Part shown: in pieces, positions 1 through 9,308 of the stretch
Numbering within the stretch: the stretch's first letter is position 1
How the letters are laid out: every line of letters begins with the position of its first letter
Assembly: GCA_963677165.2 (NCBI GenBank)
Contig: CAXXSX010000002.1
Coordinates: 4,278,001-4,342,000 of the forward strand
Length of the DNA: 64,000 nucleotides
Source of the DNA: JAFGXT01 sp963677165
GTDB taxonomy: Bacteria > Verrucomicrobiota > Lentisphaeria > Victivallales > SZUA-371
Direction: 5' to 3'
Notes under the pieces: model-generated
Database searches by the model: none
What the model was told of the DNA's origin: nothing
Seen by the model: the letters and a program-made list of their open reading frames with translations, nothing else
Translations under genes and position numbers: made by a program

Positions 1-3000
1 CTGTTGAATATTCCGGCAACGTGAAGGCTGCTGGAAAGCTGAAGATTACAGTCAAACCAAAACTTTCCCCGAGCAAAGACCTGTTGTTTTGTCATGTGCA
101 TTGGAAGGATAAAAACGGAAAATATCGTGGCTTTCTGACCGCTCCCGCCTGTTTGCCCAAACCTCTTGTAGATACTGGTGTTAATTTCGATATTACGCTT
201 CCGTCCAAGCAGGAGCTTGGCTATATATCCCTAGTGATTTTTGCCAGTCCAAATGGATCGTTTAAAAAGAAAAATAAAGTTGCTTTCAGTAAATATATCC
301 CCCTGGATGGTGTGGTGAAAAAAGAGGTCAAGAAGAGTAAAAGTTCTGCTGTAACGAGTATTTCACTGCAACAGAAGAAGAAACTGCTTGGTATGAAGAT
401 TTCCGGAGATATTGCTCCAGGAAAGGATATTGTTGTCACGGTTCATTGCTATGATGTGGAGACACCGAACAAGCTTATGCTGCATCTGCATTGGAAAGAC
501 CGGAAGGGCAAATCACGAGGCTTTTTGTGCGGACCGCAAGAACATGCTCAAGGAGTGGCTCCTGATAAGGATATTGTTTTTCATGTAAAGCTTCCGAATA
601 AGCCTGATCTTGGAGCTGTATCTTTTCTTGCTTTTCTGTCGAAAACCGGAAGCTGGTCCCATCTGACGTTTAAAGCTGTCGGAGAATATAAACTGCCTCT
701 CCCAAAGCCGAAGGATTGTTATATCCCGCCTTTTTCTCCCAATGACAACCGAACAGCCGCTGGACAGTGGAAGTGGCAGCAAAGTCAGGCCGTTATTTCC
801 GCTACCGGTGATTTGTCCTGGGCTCCGGTACCGGAACCCCGCACGCTTGGGAAAGTTATCCGGTATATTGATTATGAGAACGGAAACGACAACAATCCGG
901 GCGATACTCCAAAAACTCCCTGGAAACATCATCCATGGGATCCGAACGCGACTGGTAAAGCAAAAGGTGATCAGTCCGCAGATACTTATGTTTTTAAGCG
1001 TGGTGTCATTTATCGCGGATCTCTGACCGCCAGCCGTTCGGGGGCCAGCAAACAGCCATTGCTGCTTTGTTCCAGTTTCGACTGGGGGCAGGGGAGTAAA
1101 GCCTGCCTGTCCGGCGCGGAAAAAATCCGTCAGCAATGGAAGAAAATTGATAACGGAAACATCTGGTACTGTGATCCAGGAACTGATCATTTGATACAGA
1201 CTGTATGGCAGGTGGTTGACGGAAAGACTTTTCCGCTTCATATTGCCAGAACACCGAATTGGACGTTTTCGAACCCAGACGATATGAGAGCCGGTTGGTT
1301 TACGTGGAAAAAAAAAGCCCAAAAACACAAGCTTAAAAAAGACGGAAAAACAATTTCTTATGTTGTCTGTTCCGATCCGGAAAACCTGAAAAATATCAAT
1401 CCGGAAAACAGTCCGGATATGACCATCTGGAGCGAATATTATCATCTGATGGGATATCCGGAGCAATCCCGGGTAATCAGTATTTCTCCCGAAGAAGGTA
1501 CTGCCGCTTTTGCTTTCCCCTCTTACCGCGCCTTGCCGGTTTCTGATAACCGTTATTATCTGGAAAACAGTCTTTCCTTTCTTGATGTCCCCGGAGAATT
1601 TTATTACGATCGAAAGATCGGGCGGTTGTATTTACGTCTTCCCGAAGACCGTGATCCGAATACAACAACAATTGAATTTGGCGTTCGAACACGGGGCATT
1701 TTTATTGCGTCGCAACAGAATATTGTTATTCGCGGATTGGAGTTCCGCCGTTTTAACGAGGGGCCGCAATGTACTCCACCGTGGCGAGCTACAAACAATG
1801 CTTCCACTTGTATTCAGCTTGAAGGAAACTGCCATGATATAACGATCTCTCATTGTAAATTCAAAGATGTTTCTTTTGCCGTGAAAGGGAATGCTTCGGG
1901 ACAGGCGAAGCGGGGACAGGTAATGGATCGTATTACGATAAGTGACAATGATATAGAGAACGCAGTCGATGGCGGTATCAATATCGGAGATGGAGTCTCC
2001 AGCCCGGATGACTATTCTCCATACCTGTTCCGGGTGGAAATAAAACGTAACAGACTGCGGTCAATTGGCCTGAGATCATATTCCTTCGGAAACGGGATAA
2101 GAACAACCAGTGCCAGAGTTGGAGAAATCTCCGGTAATATCATCGATAAAGTCGGTGGTTGCGGCATTGTGGTTTATGCTGGAAAAGGGGGCTATATGGG
2201 GCCCGACGGCAGGAATCTGCGGTTGGCACGCTTTATTATTCGTCAAAACAAAGTAACGAATCCGCTGCTGCTGCTTAACGATTACGGCGGTATTGAGACA
2301 TGGCAGGCCGGGCCGACCTATGTTTACGGTAACATATCCGGCAATCCAGGTGGCTTTCGAAACTTTTATCCGGCTTGGGTTCGATATAAAAAGGAAACGG
2401 ATAATTACAACAGTTATACTTCTACGCGCTTTGGGTTCGCGTACTATCTGGATGGCGCGTTCAAAAACTATCACTTTAACAATATTGGCTGGGGGAAAAA
2501 TAATCAGTTATCCGATTACCGCTGTAATACCGGCGGATTAATGCAGGTGCATGGATTCAACAATTCCTTTTTTAACAATACATTTTACAAGTTTGGCTGC
2601 GGTTCGCGGCAGCAGTTTTCGGTTCATCATCAGTCGGTTAATGAGGACAAAATGCCTAGTCTAACCGCATTTGTCGGTAATCTCTGGATCGATGTAACCG
2701 ATTTATTTATGGATCACGATGCCTGGCTGCCGAAACCTCGTGATCCGATTCACGCGCCGATTGATTTTGCTACAATGGCATTTACCCGCAACTTCTTCTA
2801 TGGTTCTCCGAATGTATTCGGCAAGCTGGAGTATCGCCGTGAGGTTTATAAAAATATACAGGAATTTCAGAATGGACTGCAAGCGAAAAACGCGCTTGAG
2901 TCCGATACCGGAACTGTCCTGAAAAATGATCCGCTGCGTGATCCTGCTAAACATGATTTTCGCTTAGTTGCCGGTTCCGCGCCGATTGATCACGGGGCCA

Positions 3001-3887
3001 AATATTTTGTGCCATGGGGACTATTCGCTGTAGTGGGGGAATGGAACTTTCATCAATTTTCTTCGAACGACAAACCGGTGCTTGCTGACGCGAGTATGTA
3101 TTTGACGGATGAATGTCGTCATCGTTTTATGTATCGCCATGTGCCTCGCAATGACCTCACTTGTGTCAATATTTCCAGAAAGAATTTTTCTAAAGGAACG
3201 CTGGAAAACTGGATCAAGAGCGCATTGGTTTTCGATGGTTCTGGTTACGCGAGAATCAAGGATGGAGATATGAAGAAGGACATGCAGTACATTGTTAAAC
3301 ATAAACCGTTTGCCTATCAGGGGGAAAAGCGTGAAACGCTTGACATGGGCACGAATAATTTCCTGATTGAGTGTGTGTTTAAAACCGCTCCAGACTATAC
3401 CGGCGGAACTCTGGTGTCAAAACTTGATTCTTCCGGCGGATATACTCTAGGCATTGATAAAAACGGTCATCTATATCTTGAGATTGTTGCCGAAGCAGAG
3501 AATTGTCGGTTGACTTCTTCGCTCAAAATAAACGATGGACGCTGGCTTCACGCAATTGCCGAAGTTGACCGGAGTTCACCGGAGAAGTTGCGGCTCTATC
3601 TCAATGGAAAACGTGACGTTCAGGCTGTTGCGTCAGGGACGTGTCCGGCTCCAGATAAGTCCTTAAGTAACAGTGCAGATTTCATTGTAGGCAAGGGGCC
3701 TGACTGTGACGCGTTCAAAGGAGCGATGGATTTCTTGCGGGTTTCTCGTGGTACATTGCGTGACGCTTATACCAGCATTGAAGAGTTATACGCTTGGGAA
3801 TTCAATGGTCCGTTTCTGAAAGACTTCACTAACTCTGCTGCAACCGGTAAATCCCGTGATGCCGGAGCCCTCGAATTCAGGAATTAA
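1..3887 (+). CDS. Large right-handed beta-helix protein with tandem N-terminal modules and C-terminal LamG domain (5' end missing)
   Basis: The reading frame is open to the left edge; the GTG at 21 is internal, so the true N-terminus lies outside the window. From that GTG about 1288 residues remain. Residues about 1-100 and 120-230 are two copies of one module: HVHWKDKNGKYRGFL in the first matches HLHWKDRKGKSRGFL in the second, each followed by a similar beta-strand-rich stretch. From about residue 280 (IRYIDYENGNDNNPGDT, then YVFKRGVIYRGSL) to about 1010 the protein looks like a pectate-lyase-type right-handed beta-helix with many short asparagine-rich turns. About 1115-1265 resembles a LamG/concanavalin-like domain (KLDSSGGYTLGIDKNGHLYL). 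This is probably a secreted polysaccharide-binding or -cleaving protein; catalytic residues were not identified. It converges with the transporter gene on the other strand, and no clear terminator lies between them. Confidence 0.75.
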   Translation, partial: VEYSGNVKAAGKLKITVKPKLSPSKDLLFCHVHWKDKNGKYRGFLTAPACLPKPLVDTGVNFDITLPSKQELGYISLVIFASPNGSFKKKNKVAFSKYIPLDGVVKKEVKKSKSSAVTSISLQQKKKLLGMKISGDIAPGKDIVVTVHCYDVETPNKLMLHLHWKDRKGKSRGFLCGPQEHAQGVAPDKDIVFHVKLPNKPDLGAVSFLAFLSKTGSWSHLTFKAVGEYKLPLPKPKDCYIPPFSPNDNRTAAGQWKWQQSQAVISATGDLSWAPVPEPRTLGKVIRYIDYENGNDNNPGDTPKTPWKHHPWDPNATGKAKGDQSADTYVFKRGVIYRGSLTASRSGASKQPLLLCSSFDWGQGSKACLSGAEKIRQQWKKIDNGNIWYCDPGTDHLIQTVWQVVDGKTFPLHIARTPNWTFSNPDDMRAGWFTWKKKAQKHKLKKDGKTISYVVCSDPENLKNINPENSPDMTIWSEYYHLMGYPEQSRVISISPEEGTAAFAFPSYRALPVSDNRYYLENSLSFLDVPGEFYYDRKIGRLYLRLPEDRDPNTTTIEFGVRTRGIFIASQQNIVIRGLEFRRFNEGPQCTPPWRATNNASTCIQLEGNCHDITISHCKFKDVSFAVKGNASGQAKRGQVMDRITISDNDIENAVDGGINIGDGVSSPDDYSPYLFRVEIKRNRLRSIGLRSYSFGNGIRTTSARVGEISGNIIDKVGGCGIVVYAGKGGYMGPDGRNLRLARFIIRQNKVTNPLLLLNDYGGIETWQAGPTYVYGNISGNPGGFRNFYPAWVRYKKETDNYNSYTSTRFGFAYYLDGAFKNYHFNNIGWGKNNQLSDYRCNTGGLMQVHGFNNSFFNNTFYKFGCGSRQQFSVHHQSVNEDKMPSLTAFVGNLWIDVTDLFMDHDAWLPKPRDPIHAPIDFATMAFTRNFFYGSPNVFGKLEYRREVYKNIQEFQNGLQAKNALESDTGTVLKNDPLRDPAKHDFRLVAGSAPIDHGAKYFVPWGLFAVVGEWNFHQFSSNDKPVLADASMYLTDECRHRFMYRHVPRNDLTCVNISRKNFSKGTLENWIKSALVFDGSGYARIKDGDMKKDMQYIVKHKPFAYQGEKRETLDMGTNNFLIECVFKTAPDYTGGTLVSKLDSSGGYTLGIDKNGHLYLEIVAEAENCRLTSSLKINDGRWLHAIAEVDRSSPEKLRLYLNGKRDVQAVASGTCPAPDKSLSNSADFIVGKGPDCDAFKGAMDFLRVSRGTLRDAYTSIEELYAWEFNGPFLKDFTNSAATGKSRDAGALEFRN

Positions 3888-3912
3888 TCTGCTTCCCAGA
3901 AGTTGTTTGGTT

Positions 3913-4326
3913 TTACCATAGAATGACGAGGGAACCAAGGATAATCAGCGCGCCTCCTGCGAGGACTTTGATGTCGACCGGTTCATGAAGAATCAGAATT
4001 CCGAATATGATAGCAAAGGCGACGGATAATTTATCGATGGGGGCGACTTTTGACGCGTCCCCGCTTTGAAGCGCTTTAAAATAAAACAGCCACGACAATC
4101 CGGTCGCGATTCCAGATAGAATCAGAAATAACCAATTCGAACGGCTCAGCGATTTTATATTGCTGATGCCGCCCGAAAAAATTACAATTCCCCAGGTTAT
4201 TGTCAGGATCACTACCGTTCTGATAGCGGTCGCCAGGTTTGAGTCAATACCTTTAATTCCGACTTTTGCGAGAATTGCGGTTGCTCCGGCGAAAAGCGCA
4301 GACAAAATAGCATAGTATTTCCACAT
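3913..4326 (-). CDS. Short EamA/DMT-family membrane transporter
   Basis: The 137-residue protein is almost entirely hydrophobic, with about four to five membrane segments: one at the N-terminus (AILSALFAGATAILAKVGI), one around TIRTVVILTITWGIVIF, one around WLFLILSGIATGLSWLFYF, and two at the C-terminus. The pattern FYFKALQSGDASKVAPIDKLS is typical of a single EamA repeat of the drug/metabolite transporter superfamily. A one-repeat protein of this length must dimerise to make a full transporter; the substrate is unknown. A good ribosome site (AAGGAG, 7 bases before ATG) supports the start. It lies about 150 bp downstream of the LacI gene on the same strand and may be the last gene of that train or have its own promoter. 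Confidence 0.85.
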   Translation of the reverse strand: MWKYYAILSALFAGATAILAKVGIKGIDSNLATAIRTVVILTITWGIVIFSGGISNIKSLSRSNWLFLILSGIATGLSWLFYFKALQSGDASKVAPIDKLSVAFAIIFGILILHEPVDIKVLAGGALIILGSLVILW

Positions 4327-4479
4327 GATTTCAGCTCCTTGACAGCATTCTATGTATTACTCATAAAAATATAGGAGTACTGATTAAAAATTTCAATGTG
4401 AGATATTTGTATTTGTTTACTTCATTCAGAATGCTATTTTCTGCGTCTATTTATTCTTGTCAAAAAGCTTGATAGACGA

Positions 4480-5523
4480 TTATATTTTTTTTACTGTTTC
4501 GCCTTTTATGAAAGTGACAGGGAGGCAAATCCTTTCCGGTTTTGTCGCTGGTTCCTCAACCTGTTTCCAGAGTAGTTCTGCTCCTTTCTTTCCAATATCA
4601 TAAGATGGAGAGATATAAGTTGTAAGCTGAGTTTGTCCGATAAACTTGACGCCATCGGCTCCGGTAATTGATATATCATCAGGAATGCTAATGTTGAGCT
4701 CTTTTGCCGCTTTGATTATTCCCAGTGCTGAAGTGTCATTGGGAGCCATAATACAAGTGCATTCCAGTTTTTGGGACAAGATTTCCTTGCCGACATGGTA
4801 ACCGAATTCCGGACCAAAACCTGAATCCTTGGTAATATAGAAAGGCTCAATACCATGATTTTTCATCGTATCAATTATTCCTTTTAAACGTAAAACTCCT
4901 GCTGATGATGATTGCGAAGGCCGGGCAACCGCAATTTTTTTGTGACCCATTTTTATGACATATTCGGTGATGGCTTTCATGCCGCTGTAATCATCGGCTA
5001 CAACCTTGGATATATCAGCATTGCCAGCTTCAGTCTGGAGCATTACCGCCGGAGCTTTTTCCGCGATTAATTCGTATAGAAAATCATTAGCTTCCGACCA
5101 GCCCCATATCAAAACTCCGTCAACCATTTGACTTCGGATAATTTTTAAATACTCTTTCTGATCCAGGAATTTATCAGTTGTCGATGTTAACGTTACATAA
5201 ACAGACTTTTCAGATAAAAAGCCTTCTGCGCCGGAAATGCATGACCCCAGGTTATGATCCATTCTGCCGATATCAATGGCATCATGCATCGACTTGTATG
5301 GAGGATAAATAAAGGCGACGGTATTTGCCTGTTTTGAAAACATCCTGACAATATGCATATTCGGGGAATATTGCAGTTTATCACAAATATCCAGTATTTT
5401 TTTTCTCAGAGCCGGCGAAATCTTTTTTGAAGGAGTATCCTGTAACGCCCGGGACACCGATGCGGCGGATACTCCTGCCAGTTTCGCTACCTCGCGAATA
5501 TTTACGTTTGTTTTTCCATTCAT
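4480..5523 (-). CDS. LacI-family transcriptional regulator
   Basis: The protein has an N-terminal LacI helix-turn-helix (VNIREVAKLAGVSAASVSRAL, residues about 5-25) followed by a hinge and a periplasmic-binding-protein-like sugar sensor (GVLIWGW, MAPNDTSALGIIKAAKE, ISITGADGVKFIGQTQLTTY). The ATG at 5523 is preferred over the one at 5544. An AGGA motif lies inside the end of the upstream gene just before it, and the stop of that gene ends 4 bases ahead, which suggests translational coupling. It is the last regulator gene of the long train read from 14571. The palindrome at 14597-14618 in the train promoter is a good candidate for its operator, which would make the whole cluster autoregulated (inference). 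The effector is probably a sugar released by the cluster enzymes. Confidence 0.93.
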   Translation of the reverse strand: MNGKTNVNIREVAKLAGVSAASVSRALQDTPSKKISPALRKKILDICDKLQYSPNMHIVRMFSKQANTVAFIYPPYKSMHDAIDIGRMDHNLGSCISGAEGFLSEKSVYVTLTSTTDKFLDQKEYLKIIRSQMVDGVLIWGWSEANDFLYELIAEKAPAVMLQTEAGNADISKVVADDYSGMKAITEYVIKMGHKKIAVARPSQSSSAGVLRLKGIIDTMKNHGIEPFYITKDSGFGPEFGYHVGKEILSQKLECTCIMAPNDTSALGIIKAAKELNISIPDDISITGADGVKFIGQTQLTTYISPSYDIGKKGAELLWKQVEEPATKPERICLPVTFIKGETVKKI

Positions 5524-5527
5524 GAAA

Positions 5528-7036
5528 TCATATCCTGAATTCAAAATCTTTTAAGAATTGGCTTTGATCATTACCCGCTGCCATAGAGAATTTCAACGGC
5601 TTGCGGCAGAACAACAGTCTGATATGAACAAGATTTTTTTCTCCGGGTTTCAAAGGATAATAAAATGTTCCTCCTCCTTCAGTCCGGTGAAAAGTAGGTA
5701 TTTCCTTCTGTCTACCATGATAATTTAACACTTGAATTCCATTTATCCAAGCCGTAATGCCGGTATTTGAGCAAATCATTAATAAAGGATTATTGCATAT
5801 ATCCTGAAAAGTCATGAAGCTGAAAAGATGTATACTGTTAAAGTTTTTCGCATAATCTGACAAATCCAGGTTTATGCTGTTAAACTCTGCCACACAGCTT
5901 CGCAGGGATTCCGGACATTCATGGGTTTCAAGGAGGGATTTCTCGATTTGATCCATATCAATGCTGTTATCTTCACTAATAATCAGCCAACTGTTTTCCG
6001 TTGGAGAAGCGAAATCGGAAGCCTTCACTGGAGAATAAGTCGGAAGAGGGGAGTGATCTGTTAATTCTGACGACAAAGTTTGTCCCAGTTTTATAACACG
6101 TTCGGCAAGGGTATCGAACGTTCTTGGAACATCCGGAATCGTTTCCATAAACTGGCTGACCGATATATCAGGACAAAGCTTATTCCGTAACTCTTCCGGT
6201 ATAACTTCTTTTCCTAGCGCAATACCAAGAAAAGCTCCACAGGTTGCGGCTGTGCAGTCAGTATCCATTCCGAAATTCACGGCATAAAGAATCGTTTTTA
6301 TGAAGTCATTTTCCCCAAAAAGCAGTGCCGCTACAATAAATCCGAGATTCATGACGCAATCAGTAAAATTATGACTTCCGGAATGTTTCATTATCTTATT
6401 CCGAAGTTCACTGTAAGGAACCTTATGATCGTATAGTTCGAAAATATAGTTTACGATCAAGGCTACTCTTGAGTCTGATGGAATGTGTTTTAATCCATCT
6501 TTCAATGCCGTTGCTACATTATTTACTTCAAAGGCGATGCTTTCTGATGCGGCAAGGTAAATCTCTGCCCAGACGCCCTCGTTATGATGATCTACCGAGG
6601 CGTCCTGGCTCGCAAAATAACCGGCGGCCTCCGGATTGCCGGGAAACAGGCATGCCCAGATCTCGGACCGGATGGCTGCGCCCATGCCATCGGTAAACCA
6701 GTTGTCGATCAAACCCGTATATGGTGGCATAAGACCGCGTTTCAAGTTCCAGATCGCCACCCCATACTCATCGGCGCCATACTTGATATAATTGGACCAT
6801 GCTTCAGTGAAATGTTTTGATTCCAGTTGCAATCCGTATTTTTCCGCGAAAAGCAGCCATAGCAGTTGGAGCTCTAGATCATCATTCGGGCCTTCATCAA
6901 TATGTACATCCTGCTCCGTAAGCTCAAGAGCGTACGGAACACCTTCATATGGTGCGCCAATGCCTCCGGCTATGGCTTTTCCCTGCCAGCAGGCTTCGAC
7001 TCGTTCATTGTAGTTTTTTACTGTATGATTTATCAT
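5528..7036 (-). CDS. ADP-ribosylglycohydrolase-family protein
   Basis: A 502-residue protein. The first about 310 residues match the ADP-ribosylglycohydrolase fold: WQGKAIAGGIGAPYEG near residue 17, and NFGMDTDCTAATCGAFLGIALG near residue 255, which corresponds to the metal-binding DTD region of the family. The last about 170 residues are a separate beta-rich domain ending in a stretch like a carbohydrate-binding jelly roll (WINGIQVLNYHGRQ). No signal peptide is seen, so it is probably cytoplasmic. Members of this family are often found inside sugar operons of Lentisphaerota and Planctomycetota, where the substrate is not established and may be a glycoside or a modified nucleoside rather than ADP-ribosylated protein. 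It sits between the isomerase (17 bp upstream) and the LacI regulator (4 bp downstream). The start ATG has no clear Shine-Dalgarno site. Confidence 0.85.
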   Translation of the reverse strand: MINHTVKNYNERVEACWQGKAIAGGIGAPYEGVPYALELTEQDVHIDEGPNDDLELQLLWLLFAEKYGLQLESKHFTEAWSNYIKYGADEYGVAIWNLKRGLMPPYTGLIDNWFTDGMGAAIRSEIWACLFPGNPEAAGYFASQDASVDHHNEGVWAEIYLAASESIAFEVNNVATALKDGLKHIPSDSRVALIVNYIFELYDHKVPYSELRNKIMKHSGSHNFTDCVMNLGFIVAALLFGENDFIKTILYAVNFGMDTDCTAATCGAFLGIALGKEVIPEELRNKLCPDISVSQFMETIPDVPRTFDTLAERVIKLGQTLSSELTDHSPLPTYSPVKASDFASPTENSWLIISEDNSIDMDQIEKSLLETHECPESLRSCVAEFNSINLDLSDYAKNFNSIHLFSFMTFQDICNNPLLMICSNTGITAWINGIQVLNYHGRQKEIPTFHRTEGGGTFYYPLKPGEKNLVHIRLLFCRKPLKFSMAAGNDQSQFLKDFEFRI

Positions 7037-7053
7037 GGTAATATTGCTTTATT

Positions 7054-8058
7054 TTATCGTTGAATTTTACTTACATTCGGTGTGGACTGGTAACAAGCAT
7101 TCGTGGAAATGGTTTCACAAGTATGCCACCAGTCAATTGCCATTTTATAACTTTCTGCCGGATCATCTACCGGCCATCCGCCCGTTTCAAAATTAACCGG
7201 AAACTTGTAATCGATTTTGCGCAGTGTATTAATTACGTCAATCCATGGGATGGTGCCAAATCCCGGGGAGTTGTGTTCATCGTATTGTTTACATGCCTCA
7301 ATAAACATTCCTGGCAATTCTACTCCTGCCAGTGTGCCGCGATTATCATGAAAATGTGTTGTGAAAAGTTTATCGCCAGCCAGCTTGACCCATTCGACTA
7401 CGGATTCCCCGAATGCATGGGCATGGCCTGAGTCCAGACAATATCCCACATTGGGCAAGTCGACCCTGTTTATCAACCCCGGCAACACGTCAATACTTCC
7501 CAGAGGTTCAAAGCGTCCCATTGTCTCAAGAGCCAGCTTGATTCCGAACTTCGCGGCATAATTGCCCATCACTCTAAAGTTGTCAGCTACAACATCAAGC
7601 ACACGATTCATTCCATGACGCTTTAACTCCCGCTCAAAACTCTGGTTAACACTGGCTCCGTCCACGTGTTTCCCCTCAAGCCGTCCCGGATGAATAACAA
7701 GGACTTCAGTCTTTAGTAATGAACAGAAATCAATTGTCTGCAGCATTCGTTGCCGAACATTTTCCTGTGATGAGTCAAGCGGAGCGAATGTAGAGAATAG
7801 ATTGTGATGCGATGAAACCTGCATCCCTGCCGCTTCGATTAGTTCTCCACATGCTTTTGCCCCATCAAAGATATCAAACCCAAGTGGTTCCTCAATCTGA
7901 AACCCGGCAATCATGCACCACCTGATTCCAACTTTTTTCAGCACTTCTATCTGCTTCAGAATTTCGTTTTCCGGTACCAACGTAATCATTTTCCCATCCC
8001 AGTTCGTTACTTGAACCGGATAGGACAGTTCGAATTTTTTTATTGACTCAGTTTTCAT
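7054..8058 (-). CDS. Sugar phosphate isomerase/epimerase (xylose isomerase-like TIM barrel)
   Basis: A 334-residue protein with motifs of the AP endonuclease 2 / xylose isomerase-like family: VSSHHNLFSTFAP, LVIHPGRL, IKLALETMGRFEPLGS (metal-binding Glu), VGYCLDSGHAHAFGE (metal-binding Asp and His), FTTHFHDNRGT and INFETGG-like VNFETGGWP. The order of these metal ligands is that of a complete enzyme. It would interconvert a ketose and aldose or epimerise a sugar or inositol derivative; the exact substrate cannot be read from the sequence. The ATG overlaps the stop of the GH63-like gene by 4 bases (ATGA), showing tight operon coupling with the enzyme just upstream. Confidence 0.88.
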   Translation of the reverse strand: MKTESIKKFELSYPVQVTNWDGKMITLVPENEILKQIEVLKKVGIRWCMIAGFQIEEPLGFDIFDGAKACGELIEAAGMQVSSHHNLFSTFAPLDSSQENVRQRMLQTIDFCSLLKTEVLVIHPGRLEGKHVDGASVNQSFERELKRHGMNRVLDVVADNFRVMGNYAAKFGIKLALETMGRFEPLGSIDVLPGLINRVDLPNVGYCLDSGHAHAFGESVVEWVKLAGDKLFTTHFHDNRGTLAGVELPGMFIEACKQYDEHNSPGFGTIPWIDVINTLRKIDYKFPVNFETGGWPVDDPAESYKMAIDWWHTCETISTNACYQSTPNVSKIQR

Positions 8059-9308
8059 GATCTTTCTTTCTCATTCATTAAACAGATTAAAAGGTTCCAG
8101 TTCCAAAAGCCTTCCCCGCAAACCCCTTTTCCCGATTCCGGACTGTAGTACTCATGGAGACAGCCGTTTTCGCTATAGTCATTCGACAGGAGAAACCTGA
8201 GTTTTTTCGCCAGACTGTTTGCAATATCATTATAGCCGTATTTATGCAGGCCCTTCCAGACAATATAATTGGCTATAATCCAGATCGGCCCCAGCCAGTT
8301 GCTGGGATTGCCACGGCTTTCTTCCGGAGAATACATTGTCTCATCAGCGGACAATGATCGTATTCCATGTTTTGTCCAGAATCGGTTTATATCGTTCAAG
8401 TTCTTTACCATCTGCTGCGCTTTTGTCTTATCTGCCAGACCGCACCATAACGGCATAAATGAAGCCCACCCGGCGACTTTCAGCGGCAGGCAGAACCAGA
8501 ATGGTTTCAGGTTACAGTTCAATAACTTGAAATAGCGATGTTTTGATATATTCTGTTTGCATAGTACATCTACGGAATAGTACATGCCGTCACGCTTATC
8601 CCAGCAATGTTTGTTAATCGCTTCTCCAAGCTGTTTATGCTGAGTTCGTGCCCAATCCCGAAGCTGCGTATCATCGAACTTTTCGGCAAATTCCTCAGTT
8701 GCTTTTAAGTCTGAATACATAAGACTGTTCAGGAAAATAGATGCGCTTGAAAATGGCGGACGTCCCCAGGTGGCCGGATCATCATCTACTCCTATAGCGA
8801 TGTCGTTCGCCCAAAGATACAAGCCTGTTTCCGGGTGCTTGTAGCGCTTATTACAGCATTCATAATATTTTTTCAGTCGGTTTAAAAGCGATTTGGCTTC
8901 TTGGGAATTCCAGTAATCATATTTTGAAAGAAGGAGGCAATACTGGCCCAGAATTGGTTTCGCTACATTTGACTTGGAATCTTTTGTTGAATCAAACCAG
9001 TCAGGATCCTTGTCTGAAAGTAGAATCGGCACACTGCCGTCTTCTGCCTGATATTCGAAAAGATTTGACAATGCACCTGCGGAATAGCAGAGGACTTTCT
9101 GGCGAAATTCCATATCATCAGTAATATCCGCAATACCAAGCAGGGAAACAGACGCCCAGTATGAATCCCAGTCCCAGAGGGTACCAGCATATGGTCCGCC
9201 TGGACTGATAAACGGATATTTTAGATATCCTGAAGGTTCGTGAAACATTTCATGGGCATGTTTCACGGCAGCCTCAATAAGTATCTGATAATCATTTTGT
9301 TCACTCAT
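8055..9308 (-). CDS. GH63-like / mannosylglycerate-hydrolase-like glycosidase
   Basis: A 417-residue protein of the (alpha/alpha)6-barrel type seen in GH63, GH37 and the bacterial MGH1-like domain. Hallmarks are GTLWDWDSYWASVSLLGI near residue 45, GVDDDPATWGRPPF near 165 (candidate catalytic acid Asp), and ADETMYSPEESRGNPSNWLGPIW near 320-345 (candidate base Glu and the W-G-P-x-W motif). No signal peptide is present, so it should act in the cytoplasm on small alpha-glucosides or alpha-mannosides such as trehalose-like, glucosylglycerate or mannosylglycerate compounds; which one is unknown. The ATG at 9308 overlaps the HAD stop codon (ATGA) and has AAGGA upstream, so it is preferred over the ATG at 9350. 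Confidence 0.83.
   Translation of the reverse strand: MSEQNDYQILIEAAVKHAHEMFHEPSGYLKYPFISPGGPYAGTLWDWDSYWASVSLLGIADITDDMEFRQKVLCYSAGALSNLFEYQAEDGSVPILLSDKDPDWFDSTKDSKSNVAKPILGQYCLLLSKYDYWNSQEAKSLLNRLKKYYECCNKRYKHPETGLYLWANDIAIGVDDDPATWGRPPFSSASIFLNSLMYSDLKATEEFAEKFDDTQLRDWARTQHKQLGEAINKHCWDKRDGMYYSVDVLCKQNISKHRYFKLLNCNLKPFWFCLPLKVAGWASFMPLWCGLADKTKAQQMVKNLNDINRFWTKHGIRSLSADETMYSPEESRGNPSNWLGPIWIIANYIVWKGLHKYGYNDIANSLAKKLRFLLSNDYSENGCLHEYYSPESGKGVCGEGFWNWNLLICLMNEKERS

Noticed and set aside
513..1466. A 317-codon open frame on the minus strand inside the beta-helix gene
   Set aside because: It lies wholly opposite a gene with clear domain matches, and its translation has no recognisable motif or ribosome site, so it is a shadow frame.
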